DNA from: PALSA-894 sp963828625
GTDB lineage: Bacteria; Pseudomonadota; Alphaproteobacteria; Rhizobiales; Xanthobacteraceae
Reading direction: 5' to 3'
DNA length: 64,000 nucleotides
NCBI GenBank assembly: GCA_963828625.1
Contig: CAWHEX010000002.1
Span: 496,001-560,000 of the forward strand
Under the pieces are notes generated by a model. The model ran no database searches, was not told the origin of the DNA, and worked only from the letters and a program-made list of their open reading frames with translations. Shown here piece after piece: positions 47,653 through 58,492 of this stretch; the stretch's first letter is position 1; each line of letters starts with the position of its first letter. A program made the translations under genes and the position numbers.

Positions 47653-49304
47653 TGCGCGTGGACGCAGACGCCATCGTGGTGGGCGCGGGCCTTGCGGGTC
47701 TTGTTGCGGCCGCCGAACTCGCCGACGCCGGAAAGCGCGTCATTATCCTCGATCAGGAACCCGAGGCTTCGCTCGGCGGTCAGGCGTTCTGGTCGTTCGG
47801 CGGATTGTTCTTCGTCGATTCGCCCGAGCAGCGGCGCATGCGCATCCGCGACTCGCGCGAGCTTGCGTTGCAGGACTGGTTCGGCTCGGCAGCATTCGAT
47901 CGCGAGGAAGATCACTGGCCGCGCCGCTGGGCCGAGGCCTATGTGGATTTCGCCGCCGGCGAAAAGCGCGCGTGGCTGCGCGCGCAGGGCCTGCGGATTT
48001 TCCCGATCGTCGGCTGGGCCGAGCGCGGCGGTTATCTGGCGACCGGGCACGGCAATACGGTGCCGCGCTTCCATGTGACGTGGGGCACCGGGCCGGGCGT
48101 GCTCGAGCCGTTCGTGCGCCGCGTGCGCGACGCGGAAAGCCGCGGACTTGTCAGCTTCCGCTTCCGTCATCGCGTGACCGGACTGTCGACAACCGGCGGC
48201 GCGGTCGACGGCGTGCAGGGCGATGTGCTCGAACCGTGGGATGCCGAACGCGGCGCCGCAAGCTCGCGGCGGATCGTCGGTTCGTTCGGACTGCGCGCGC
48301 AGGCGATCGTCGTCACGTCGGGCGGCATCGGCGGCAATCACGATCTCGTCCGCCGCTATTGGCCGAAGCGGCTCGGCCTTCCGCCGCGCCACATGATCTC
48401 GGGCGTGCCGGAGCACGTCGACGGGCTGATGCTCGATGTCGTCAGGGCGAGCGGCGGGCGGCTCATCAACTCCGACCGCATGTGGCATTACCCGGAAGGC
48501 ATCCACAATTACGCGCCGATCTGGAAACGTCACGGCATCCGCATCCTGAGCGGCCCTTCGCCGCTGTGGCTCGACGCAAAAGGCAAGCGTCTGCCCGCGC
48601 CGCTGTTTCCGGGCTTCGACTCGCTCGGCGCGCTGGAGCAGATCACGCGCGAGGGCAACGACCACTCGTGGTTCGTGCTCAACGAGCGCATCATCGGGCG
48701 CGAGTTCGCGCTGTCGGGCTCGGAGCAGAATCCCGACCTCACCGGGCGCAGCATCAGGCTCGTGCTCGGCCGCATCGGCAAGGGCGCGCCCGAACCGGTG
48801 CAGCGCTTCATGGAGCGCGGCGCCGACTTCGTGATCCGCAAGACATTGCCCGAACTCGTCGCCGGCATGAACCAGATCGGCGGCAACCTGATCGATGCCG
48901 CCGCGCTGGAACGCGAGATCGTTGCGCGCGACCGCGAGATCGACAGCAAGTTCGGCAAGGACGCGCAGGTGATGGCGATCCGCGCGGCGCGCAGCTACCT
49001 CGGCGACAAGCTCATTCGCGTGGCGAAGCCGCACAAGATTCTCGACCCGGCCGCCGGGCCGCTGATCGCCGTCAAGCTATCGGTTCTCACGCGCAAGACG
49101 CTCGGCGGACTGGAGACCGATCTGTCGTCGCGTGTGCTGCAGCCGGGCGGCGAGCCGCTGTCGGGCGTCTATGCGGCGGGCGAAGCCGCGGGCTTCGGCG
49201 GCGGCGGCGTGCACGGCTATCGCGCGCTCGAAGGCACGTTCCTCGGCGGCTGCATCTTCTCCGGCCGCATCGCTGGGCGCGCGGCGGCCGGAGCAATCGC
49301 GTAG
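47652..49304 (+). CDS. FAD-binding dehydrogenase (fumarate reductase/3-ketosteroid dehydrogenase-like flavoprotein)
   Basis: A 550-residue flavoprotein of the FAD_binding_2 family. The dinucleotide motif is AIVVGAGLAGLVAAAELADAGKRVIILDQE, followed by GGQAFWSFGGLFFVDSPEQRR, a hallmark of the group annotated as FAD-binding dehydrogenase. The C-terminal FAD motif is GVYAAGEAAGFGGGGVHGYRALEGTFLGG. Related enzymes insert double bonds into steroids or other cyclic ketones, but the substrate here is unknown. Start codon and ribosome-binding site lie in a strong hairpin. Confidence 0.88.
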   Translation: MRVDADAIVVGAGLAGLVAAAELADAGKRVIILDQEPEASLGGQAFWSFGGLFFVDSPEQRRMRIRDSRELALQDWFGSAAFDREEDHWPRRWAEAYVDFAAGEKRAWLRAQGLRIFPIVGWAERGGYLATGHGNTVPRFHVTWGTGPGVLEPFVRRVRDAESRGLVSFRFRHRVTGLSTTGGAVDGVQGDVLEPWDAERGAASSRRIVGSFGLRAQAIVVTSGGIGGNHDLVRRYWPKRLGLPPRHMISGVPEHVDGLMLDVVRASGGRLINSDRMWHYPEGIHNYAPIWKRHGIRILSGPSPLWLDAKGKRLPAPLFPGFDSLGALEQITREGNDHSWFVLNERIIGREFALSGSEQNPDLTGRSIRLVLGRIGKGAPEPVQRFMERGADFVIRKTLPELVAGMNQIGGNLIDAAALEREIVARDREIDSKFGKDAQVMAIRAARSYLGDKLIRVAKPHKILDPAAGPLIAVKLSVLTRKTLGGLETDLSSRVLQPGGEPLSGVYAAGEAAGFGGGGVHGYRALEGTFLGGCIFSGRIAGRAAAGAIA

Positions 49305-49310
49305 CTGATT

Positions 49311-49598
49311 TTAAGACTTCTGCTTCGCGATGATCTTGTCCTTGATGCCGTCGTAGACGTTCTGCGGAATCACCTTCTTGTTCACGAGATCGTCTTTGCC
49401 CTTGTAGGGGCGGCCCTTGATGATCGCGTCGGCGCGCGCCGCACCGATACCCGGCAGCGCATCAAGCTGATCCTTCGGCGCGCTGTTGATGTCGATCAGC
49501 GTTGCCTGTGCCCATGCGGGTGCCGCCAGCGTGGCGATCGCCGGAACGGTGAGCACGAGTCCGAACGCGAGCAATGCGGCGCGAACAACTTTACGCAT
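49311..49598 (-). CDS. Exported helix-hairpin-helix protein (ComEA-like)
   Basis: A 95-residue protein from ATG 49598 with a signal peptide (VVRAALLAFGLVLTVPAIATLAAPAWA) and one HhH domain: LIDINSAPKDQLDALPGIGAARADAIIKGRPY. This pattern, with PGIG, is that of ComEA-type DNA-binding modules, which bind DNA without sequence specificity. It ends KDKIIAKQKS. Alphaproteobacteria often carry it without a full competence system. It lies between the FAD dehydrogenase and ccmG. Confidence 0.85.
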   Translation of the reverse strand: MRKVVRAALLAFGLVLTVPAIATLAAPAWAQATLIDINSAPKDQLDALPGIGAARADAIIKGRPYKGKDDLVNKKVIPQNVYDGIKDKIIAKQKS

Positions 49599-49674
49599 GT
49601 TTGCCTCCTGTGCGGCCGAAGCGGCCGGTTCGGGAACATACACGCGACATTGCGGTAGGTTCGTGGCGACCGCT

Positions 49675-50268
49675 TCAGCGCGCGGCCAGCGCCTTCTCGA
49701 TTTCCGGCTTGAGCACGCGGTCGAGATTGGCGGGCGTGATCGGCCCGATCAGCTTGTAGGCGATCTTTCCGTCGCGGCCGACGACGAATGTCTCCGGCAC
49801 GCCGTAGACGCCCCAGTCCATCGAGACCCGGCCATTCCCGTCGGCGCCGGCCGCGACGAACGGGTTGCCGTAGCGGCCGAGGAAGCGGCGCGCGTTGTCG
49901 GGCTGGTCCTTGTAGTTGATGCCGACAACGCGGATGCGCTTGTCCTCGGCGAGCGTGTGCAGCAGCGGCGCTTCGTCGTGACAGGGCACGCACCATGACG
50001 CCCAGACATTGACCAGCGTCACCGTGTCCTTGAAGTCGGCCGGTGCGATGCCGGGCAGTTGCGTGCCGTCGCGCGCGAGCAGGCCGGGGACCGCAGCAAG
50101 GTTGGTTTCCGGCGCCGGCCGGCCGATCAAGGCGGAAGGAATGCGCGAAGGATCGCCCGACCCGAGCCGGAACAGGAACAGCGCGGCGAGCGCGAGGAAG
50201 ATCGCGAGCGGCAAGAACACAAGCCAGCGGCGGCGCGCAGGCTTCGTCCCGGAGGCGGCCGTGCTCAT
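49675..50268 (-). CDS. ccmG: Thiol:disulfide interchange protein CcmG (DsbE)
   Basis: Membrane-anchored periplasmic thioredoxin of 197 residues that reduces apocytochrome c before haem attachment. A single membrane helix lies at about residues 16-34 (LVFLPLAIFLALAALFLF). The active site is VNVWASWCVPCHDEAPLL, with WCVPC. The conserved YGVPETFVVGRDGKI, carrying the cis-proline, follows. The start overlaps the ccmD stop by 3 bases, and it ends the ccmABCDG operon. Confidence 0.95.
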   Translation of the reverse strand: MSTAASGTKPARRRWLVFLPLAIFLALAALFLFRLGSGDPSRIPSALIGRPAPETNLAAVPGLLARDGTQLPGIAPADFKDTVTLVNVWASWCVPCHDEAPLLHTLAEDKRIRVVGINYKDQPDNARRFLGRYGNPFVAAGADGNGRVSMDWGVYGVPETFVVGRDGKIAYKLIGPITPANLDRVLKPEIEKALAAR

Positions 50269-50438
50269 GCGGCCTCCGGCCTGTCCGAGCGGCGCGTCAC
50301 GCCGCGCGCTTCGAGATCGGCAAGCAACTTGCGTTGCGCCGCATGGTCGGCCAGCACCCAGGCGATCATACCGACGACCACGAGCGCCGCCATCGCGTAG
50401 GCCGCGATGATGAAGGCCGCGTGCGGTCCGAGATCCAC
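50265..50438 (-). CDS. ccmD: Haem exporter protein CcmD
   Basis: A small single-helix membrane protein of 57 residues, starting at GTG 50438 two bases before the ccmC stop codon. It reads MDLGPHAAFIIAAYAMAAL, then VVVGMIAWVLADHAAQRKLLADLEARG: the pattern of an N-terminal helix with a Tyr and a basic cytoplasmic coil is typical of CcmD. It stabilises CcmE release from the CcmABC complex. Position between ccmC and ccmG supports the call. Confidence 0.9.
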   Translation of the reverse strand: MDLGPHAAFIIAAYAMAALVVVGMIAWVLADHAAQRKLLADLEARGVTRRSDRPEAA

Positions 50439-50439
50439 G

Positions 50440-51177
50440 TCAGGCCCGCTGCATCGCGTGCGCCTGCATCAGCCACATGGCGCGCACACGCCGCCGCAGG
50501 ATCTCATTGCGCATGGCGGCGAAATGCAGCGTGACGAACAGCAACAGGAACGCGAGCGCCATCACGAGCAGCGGCGTCAGGATCGCGGGATGGATCGCAG
50601 GCCCGCCGAGCCGCAGCACGGATGCGGGCTGATGCAGCGTGTTCCACCAGTCGACCGAGAACTTGATGATCGGCAGATTGACGGCGCCGACGAGCGTGAG
50701 GATCGCAGCCGCGCGTCCCGCGCGCGCCGGATCGTCCACGGTGCGCCACAGCGCGATGATGCCGAGATACATCAGGAACAGCACCAGCACCGACGTCAGC
50801 CGCGCGTCCCACACCCAATATGTGCCCCACATCGGGCGGCCCCAGAGCGAGCCGGTGAACAGCGCAAGGAACGTGAACGCGGCGCCGAGCGGGGCCGCGG
50901 CCTTCGCGGCGACGTCGGCGAGCGGATGACGCCACACCAGCGTGCCGATTGCCGCGATGCTCATCAGCGCCCACGCGCCCATCGCGAGCCAGGCGTTGGG
51001 AACGTGGATGAACATGATCTTCACCACCGCGCCCATCTGGTAGTCGTCCGGCGCGACGGCCCAGACGAGATAGAGGCCGGCGGCGAACGTGAACGCGGTC
51101 GCCGCCACGAGCCACGGCAGCGCGCGCGCGGTTAGCGCCAGGAAGCGTGTCGGATTGGCGAGATCGATCAGAGCCAT
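50440..51177 (-). CDS. ccmC: Haem exporter protein CcmC
   Basis: Inner-membrane protein of 245 residues with six helices that loads haem onto CcmE. The tryptophan-rich haem motif is WGTYWVWDARLTS at about residues 120-132. Conserved regions VKIMFIHVPNAWLAMGAW and TLHQPASVLRLGGPAIHPAIL contain the axial-ligand histidines. I chose ATG 51177 because MALIDLANPTRFLAL is the usual start. It belongs to the ccmABCDG operon. Confidence 0.96.
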   Translation of the reverse strand: MALIDLANPTRFLALTARALPWLVAATAFTFAAGLYLVWAVAPDDYQMGAVVKIMFIHVPNAWLAMGAWALMSIAAIGTLVWRHPLADVAAKAAAPLGAAFTFLALFTGSLWGRPMWGTYWVWDARLTSVLVLFLMYLGIIALWRTVDDPARAGRAAAILTLVGAVNLPIIKFSVDWWNTLHQPASVLRLGGPAIHPAILTPLLVMALAFLLLFVTLHFAAMRNEILRRRVRAMWLMQAHAMQRA

Positions 51178-51263
51178 CGCGGCTTTCTTAGTGAGGCTCC
51201 GCGGCGTCCGCAATGCGGCGTGCCGCGCGGCCGTTCAACATTGTGCGAGCGGGTGCACATCAT

Positions 51264-51933
51264 CTACTCGAGCCCGTGGCGCAGCGCCGCCGCCGCAGCG
51301 AACGGTCCGAGCACGAGGCTGCCGAGCGTCAGCGCGCACAGGATCATGAACGGCGCGCCGAACGGCACCGGCCCGACGATCGCGGCATTCGCGGCGGCGA
51401 CGCCGAAGATCAGCACCGGAACGGTGAGCGGCAGCACCAGCACCGGCAGCAGCAGTCCGCCGCGCCGCAGCGCAACGGACAGCGCCGCGCCGACGAGGCC
51501 GATGCAGGTCAGCGCCGGCGTGCCGGCAAGCAGCGTGAGCGCGACCGCGCCGATCGCCGCCGGTTCGAGATTGAGGAACAGGCCGAGCACCGGCGTTGCG
51601 ATCACCAGCGGCAGGCCGGTCGTGATCCAGTGCGCGGCGGCTTTCGCCAGCACGGTGAGTTCGAGCGGCGTCGCGCCCATCAGCAGCAGGTCGAGCGAGC
51701 CATCCTCGCGCATCGGCGGCGAACAGGCGGTCGAGCGCCAGCAGCGAAGCGAGCAGCGCGCCGAGCCAGAGGATCGCCGGGCCGATGCGGCGCAGTTGCG
51801 CGAGATCAGGCCCGACCGCGAACGGAATCAGGATCACGACGATGAGGAAAAAGAGCACGCCCATCAGCGCGCCGCCGCCGATGCGCACCGCGAGGCGCAT
51901 GTCGCGCAGCATCAGGGCGGAGAGGGGGCTCAC
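51264..51933 (-). CDS. ccmB: Haem exporter membrane protein CcmB, frameshifted near 51712
   Basis: Permease of the CcmAB ABC complex, with about six helices and 222 residues corrected. The GTG start at 51933 overlaps the ccmA stop (GTGA). The N-terminal part reads SALMLRDMRLAVRIGGG, a CcmB hallmark. Near 51712 one extra base (GCCGATGCGCGAGG) shifts the frame after ALDRLFAAD; the frame then continues REDGSLDLLLMGATPLE, the family signature. It ends AAALRHGLE. Confidence 0.92.
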
Positions 51934-52537
51934 GCGGTTGCTCCGAGCCGCAGTTCCCGCATGTCGAGGCCGAGCGGCCCGTGCGTCGCCGCCATGATCA
52001 TCCCGCCGCCGGCGAGATGCTCGCGCATCAGCGCGGTCGAGCCGGTCCTGCCCGGCCGAATCGAGCGCCGAGGTCGGCTCGTCGAGCAGCCAGATCGGCC
52101 GCGGCGCCGCGAGCAGACGGGCGAGCGAGAGGCGCCGCCGCTGCCCGGCCGAGAGGTAGGCGGCGGGGAGGTCCGAAAGCCCGCCAAGGCCGACGGCTTC
52201 GAGGACGGGCCCCGCATCGCCCGGCGGTCCGCCCAGGTAGCTGCGCCAGAAGCTGAGGTTCTCCGATACCGTCAGCGCCGGCTTGAAGGCGTCGAGATGA
52301 CCGAGATAATGCGCGCATTCCGGGATCGAACGCTCGTCGGTGCCGCCTTTCAGCGCGATTTGGCCCTCCGATGGCCGAAGCAGGCCGGCAATGAGCCGCA
52401 ACAGCGAGGATTTCCCCGAGCCGTTCGGCCCGGTGAGCGCGAGGGCCTCGCCGGAGGACTAACTCCAGGTTGATGTCGGTGAATACCGTGCGGAATCCGC
52501 GAACGCAGCCGAGGCCGGATGCCGAAAGCCGCAGCAT
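51930..52537 (-). CDS. ccmA: Haem exporter ATP-binding protein CcmA, frameshifted near 52038 and 52459
   Basis: ATPase that powers release of haem-CcmE from CcmC. Corrected length is 201 residues. Start MLRLSASGLGCVRGFRTVF at 52537. Two apparent extra bases: near 52459 after TDINLEL (then SGEALALTGPNGSGKSSLL, which holds Walker A) and near 52038 after SAGQDRL (then TALMREHLAGGGMI). Signature and Walker B are LSAGQRRRLSLARLL and IWLLDEPTSALDSAG. The 5' gap to acnA is 237 bases. Confidence 0.92.
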
Positions 52538-52774
52538 TTTCAGGTCTTCTCGGTGCCGGCCGCGCCCAAGGCGGAGGCAGGGCGGTAAAATGTGCAAAAC
52601 GCATGCCTTAGACGCGCTTCAATCAGTAGCATGCTAGCCGAAAAGCCCTTATAAGCCGGTACGTTGCGTGGGGCGGCGCAATCCCTGACGTGGCCGGCCC
52701 ATTGCTGGACGGAACAGCCTTTTGGCGGCGCGCTCAGCGCCGCTCGCTGCTCCGATTGGATGGAAAAGGCCGCC

Positions 52775-55489
<2,715 letters not shown>

Positions 55490-55591
55490 GGATTTGCATC
55501 GAGTATCCGGCATTTCAGCCCGTGAACCGGCACGAGCCAGTCACCGCGAATTGAGTGGCCGGTGATTGGCTCTGTCTCTATGTGTATGGGC

Positions 55592-56320
55592 ATGAAACGC
55601 GCCGCGTTGTCGCTTGCCGCTCTTGCGTCCGTCATGGTGACATCCGCCATCGCAGAGCCGCGCGCCGTCATCGAGTTGTTCACGAGCCAGGGTTGCTCGT
55701 CGTGTCCCGCGGCCGACAAGCTCGCCGGGGAGCTCGCGAATGATCCTTCGCTGGTCGTGATGAGCCTCTCGGTCGATTACTGGGATTATCTCGGCTGGAA
55801 GGACACGCTCGCGGTAGCCGGCCACACCGGCCGCCAGCGCGCCTATTCGAAAGCGCGCGGCGATCGCGAGGTCTACACGCCGCAAGTCGTGGTGAACGGC
55901 GTCGCGCACGTGATCGGCAGCGACAAGGGTGCGATCGAAAGCGCGATCGCGAAGACGCGCCAGCAACCCGCCACGCTGGCTCTTCCGGTTACGCTTACGG
56001 TTTCGGGCGATCAGATCTCCGTCACGCTGCCGGCGGCCAAGGGCGGCGCGGCCAAAGGCGAAGTGTGGCTCTGCCCGATCACCAAGAACGTTCCGGTCGA
56101 AATCGGGCGCGGCGAGAACACCGGCAAGACGATCACGTATCACAACGTTGTTCGGCGCTGGGTGAAGCTCGGCGACTGGACCGGCGTCGCGCGCACCTTC
56201 ACGCTGCCGAAGCGCGACGTGACCGACGCCGGCGGCGATGCGGTCGCGGTGATCGTCCAGCAGGGCAGCAAGGAAGCGCCGGCCGGAATGCTGGGCGCGA
56301 CCGTCGCCTCGGTGCACTGA
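55592..56320 (+). CDS. DUF1223 exported thioredoxin-like protein
   Basis: An exported protein of about 242 residues with signal peptide MKRAALSLAALASVMVTSAIA. The mature part opens RAVIELFTSQGCSSCPAADKL, a CxxC in a thioredoxin-like fold, then SVDYWDYLGWKDTLA and REVYTPQVVVNGVAHVIGSD, both DUF1223 signatures. The function is not established; a periplasmic redox role is plausible. I chose ATG 55592, right before the signal peptide; earlier ATG codons exist at 55562-55586. It follows acnA by about 100 bases. Confidence 0.88.
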   Translation: MKRAALSLAALASVMVTSAIAEPRAVIELFTSQGCSSCPAADKLAGELANDPSLVVMSLSVDYWDYLGWKDTLAVAGHTGRQRAYSKARGDREVYTPQVVVNGVAHVIGSDKGAIESAIAKTRQQPATLALPVTLTVSGDQISVTLPAAKGGAAKGEVWLCPITKNVPVEIGRGENTGKTITYHNVVRRWVKLGDWTGVARTFTLPKRDVTDAGGDAVAVIVQQGSKEAPAGMLGATVASVH

Positions 56321-56704
56321 CGAATTTTTCCGCAATGCGTTGAGACGAAAAAAGGGCCGGCGTGAGCCGGCCCTGAAGCGTTGGGGGATTGAACCGTACG
56401 CAGAACTAGGGCCCGGCATGTCCAAGCCCCGGGGGGCTGGGGGGCTGAGGAATCCGGTGCTCGAAACAGGCACCGGGCCCTAATTCAACTGTCCGCTTTC
56501 TCGCAGCCCAGCAGGGCACGCGATTGTTCGAAACAAGGCACTATTGTGAAATTTTCTCGTGAAAACGTGGGGTAACGACCGCTTCCGTGGAATAGTTTTC
56601 CGAGAACCGCGTCGATTTTCGGCAATTCCATCGTCTCGCATCCCTCTTGCGGCGACGCCGGGACGGGGCGATCATTTCGGACGACAGACACAAGGAGGCG
56701 CCGC
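56321..56704. other. Intergenic region of 384 bases with strong secondary structure
   Basis: No gene is visible here. It holds a hairpin at 56354-56373 (GGGCCGGC/GCCGGCCC) that is preceded by six A residues, so it has the T-run on the minus strand, and the larger structured element at 56407-56482. The rest, from 56483 to 56704, is less GC-rich and leads to the DUF2794 start; AGGAGGCG at 56693 is its ribosome-binding site. Confidence 0.6.
56407..56482 (+). ncRNA. Candidate structured RNA element upstream of the DUF2794 gene
   Basis: TAGGGCCCGG at 56407-56416 is the perfect reverse complement of CCGGGCCCTA at 56473-56482. Inside, CCGGTGC at 56454-56460 can pair with GCACCGG at 56470-56476, which competes with the outer stem, and AGCCCCGGGGGGCT at 56425-56438 is a further palindrome. 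Two mutually exclusive folds suggest an sRNA or a switch-like leader. I do not recognise an RNA family. Confidence 0.4.
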
Positions 56705-57073
56705 ATGGCTTTCGGCGAAACCGATCCGAGCGAGCAGCGCGGGGGCGACAGCCACTTCCAGGCTCTCGTCCCCGGCAAGGTGACTTTCAGCCGGCGCGAA
56801 CTCGACCGCATTCTCGGTCTCTACGGGCGGATGGTCGCCGCCGGCGAGTGGCGAGATTACGCAATCGATTTCCTCAGAGACCGCGCGGTGTTTTCGGTTT
56901 TCCGCCGCGCCTCCGAAGTCCCGCTCTACCGCATCGAAAAAAACCCGAAGCTCGCGCGCAAGCAGGGCGCCTACAGCGTGATCTCGGCGACGGGGCTGAT
57001 CGTCAAGCGCGGACACGAGCTCGACGGCGTGCTGCGCGCGGTCGACAAGTCGCTCAGGCTGGTGACGACGTAG
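56705..57073 (+). CDS. DUF2794 family protein
   Basis: A 122-residue cytoplasmic protein conserved in alphaproteobacteria. The core VTFSRRELDRILGLYGRMVAAGEWRDYAID, then DRAVFSVFRRASEVPLYRIEK and NPKLARKQGAYSVISATGLIVKRG match the family. The function is unknown. The gene is convergent with the acetyltransferase that ends at 57087. Confidence 0.9.
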   Translation: MAFGETDPSEQRGGDSHFQALVPGKVTFSRRELDRILGLYGRMVAAGEWRDYAIDFLRDRAVFSVFRRASEVPLYRIEKNPKLARKQGAYSVISATGLIVKRGHELDGVLRAVDKSLRLVTT

Positions 57074-57086
57074 TTCTTCCGTTGCG

Positions 57087-57611
57087 CTACGGCGGCGTGG
57101 CGCGGCCTTTGCCGAGCGGGCGCTGCATCAGGACGGTGTCGAGCCAGCGCTCGAACTTGTAGCCGACGCCCTCGAGTGCGCCGACCATCGTGAAGCCCGC
57201 GGCGCGGTGCAACTCGATCGACGGCTTCTGCGCCGAATCTCCGATCACCGCGATCATCAGGCGATAGTTGCGCGCCTCGCATTCGGCGATCAGCGCATCG
57301 AGCAGCACGCGGCCGATGCCGCGGCGATGCGCTTCCGGCGCGACGTAGATCGAGTTCTCCACGCTGAAGCGATAGGCGGGGCGCGCGCGGTAGGGGCCCG
57401 CGTACGCATAGCCCAGCACAGTGCCGTCGCTCTCCGCGACGAGGTACGGATAGCCGCCATCGAACAGCGCGCGCTGGCGCCGCGTCATCTCGGCCTCGTC
57501 CGGCGGCTCAAGCTCGAACGACGCCGTGCCGTGGCGCACGGCGTGCGCGTAGATGCGCGTGATGGCGGGAATGTCGGCGGGCGTGGCGGGACGGATGGAT
57601 GGGGCGGTCAT
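57087..57611 (-). CDS. GNAT N-acetyltransferase (phosphinothricin acetyltransferase-like)
   Basis: A 174-residue acetyltransferase of the Pat/Bar/MnaT group, which acetylates phosphinothricin, methionine sulfoximine or methionine sulfone. The N-terminus IRPATPADIPAITRIYAHAVRHGTASFE, the central YAYAGPYRARPAYRFSVENSIYV and the acetyl-CoA loop HRRGIGRVLLDALI (an RxxGxG/A motif) are all typical. The C-terminal VGALEGVGYKFERWLDTVLMQ matches the family. ATG 57611 is preferred to 57623 because it sits directly before the conserved region. Confidence 0.9.
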   Translation of the reverse strand: MTAPSIRPATPADIPAITRIYAHAVRHGTASFELEPPDEAEMTRRQRALFDGGYPYLVAESDGTVLGYAYAGPYRARPAYRFSVENSIYVAPEAHRRGIGRVLLDALIAECEARNYRLMIAVIGDSAQKPSIELHRAAGFTMVGALEGVGYKFERWLDTVLMQRPLGKGRATPP

Positions 57612-57621
57612 AGCCCGATGC

Positions 57622-57662
57622 ATAAAACAAAAGCGCCCCGGCGGATGAACCCGGGGCGCTTC
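57622..57662 (-). terminator. Rho-independent terminator of the first Bax-inhibitor-1 gene
   Basis: On the minus strand, AAGCGCCCCGGG pairs with CCGGGGCGCTT and is followed by TTTGTTTT. It lies 22 bases after the stop codon of the membrane-protein gene at 57684 and before the acetyltransferase start. Confidence 0.85.
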
Positions 57663-57683
57663 GTACTAACTCGATTGCTGCGG

Positions 57684-58394
57684 TCAGCGGCGTTCGCCGG
57701 CCAGGCGCAGCAGCATCATGAACAGGTTGATGAAGTCGAGGTAGAGCGACAGCGCGCCCATCACGGCCTTGCGGCCCGAGACGGTGCCGTCGTCGTTGAC
57801 GTCATACATTTCCTTGATCTTCTGCGTGTCCCAGGCGGTGAGGCCCGCGAACACGACCACGCCGATCATCGAGATGATCCAGTCGAGCCCGCTCGACTTC
57901 AGGAAGATGTTCACGAGGCTCGCGACGATCAGGCCGATCAGGCCCATCATCATGAACGAGCCCATGCCGGTGAGATCGCGCTGCGTGGTGTATCCCCACA
58001 GGCTCAGGCCGCCGAAGGCCGCCGCCGAGATGAAGAACACGCGCGTGATCGAGGCGTCGGTGTAGACCGCGAAGATCACCGAGAGCGAGGCGCCGAGCAG
58101 GGCCGCGTAGACGAAGAACAACAGCCGCGCCGTCGAGGCCGCGAGGCTGTTGATGCGCCAGCTCAAAAAGAACACCAGCGCGAGCGGCGCGAAGATCAGC
58201 ACGTACATCAGCGGGCTCGCGTAGAGCTGCGGGCCGACGAGCTGGTTGGTGAAGTAGGCGACCACGCCGGTCAGCGCGACGCCGCCGGCCATGTAGTTGT
58301 AGACCTGGATCATGTGGGCGCGCAGGCCCGCATCGACCGCAGCCGTCCGGGCGGCGCCCGGGAAAGCCGCGACATTCCGGTCATACTGGGACAT
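57684..58394 (-). CDS. Bax inhibitor-1/YccA family membrane protein, copy 1
   Basis: A 236-residue inner-membrane protein of the BI-1 (YbhL/YccA) family, with about seven helices. It starts MSQYDRNVAAFPGAARTAAVDAGL, the family opening in Rhizobiales, and contains SLWGYTTQRDLTGMGSFMMMGLIGLIVASLVN and VVFAGLTAWDTQKIKEMYD, where the Asp in the last helix is part of the pH/calcium site. The C-terminus is LSLYLDFINLFMMLLRLAGERR. Family roles include calcium leak and membrane protein quality control. A paralogue is encoded at 60236. Confidence 0.92.
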   Translation of the reverse strand: MSQYDRNVAAFPGAARTAAVDAGLRAHMIQVYNYMAGGVALTGVVAYFTNQLVGPQLYASPLMYVLIFAPLALVFFLSWRINSLAASTARLLFFVYAALLGASLSVIFAVYTDASITRVFFISAAAFGGLSLWGYTTQRDLTGMGSFMMMGLIGLIVASLVNIFLKSSGLDWIISMIGVVVFAGLTAWDTQKIKEMYDVNDDGTVSGRKAVMGALSLYLDFINLFMMLLRLAGERR

Positions 58395-58492
58395 TCCATC
58401 CTCCATGCGGAGCCCGGCACATGCGGCCGGGTTCCTCATGGAATCTAGAGATCCGAGGGGGTTGCCGCCAGAGGCCGCGAGGCCTTCCGAGA

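Noticed and set aside
51235..52401. An apparent ccmA-ccmB fusion gene
   Set aside because: The continuous frame results from indels near 52038 and 51712. The separate stop of ccmA at 51930 and the GTG start of ccmB at 51933 are recovered once these are corrected.
56348..56373. Terminator for the DUF1223 gene at the GGGCCGGC/GCCGGCCC hairpin
   Set aside because: On the plus strand the hairpin is followed by TGAAGCG, not a T-run. The six A residues lie before it, so it would only work on the minus strand, where no gene precedes it.
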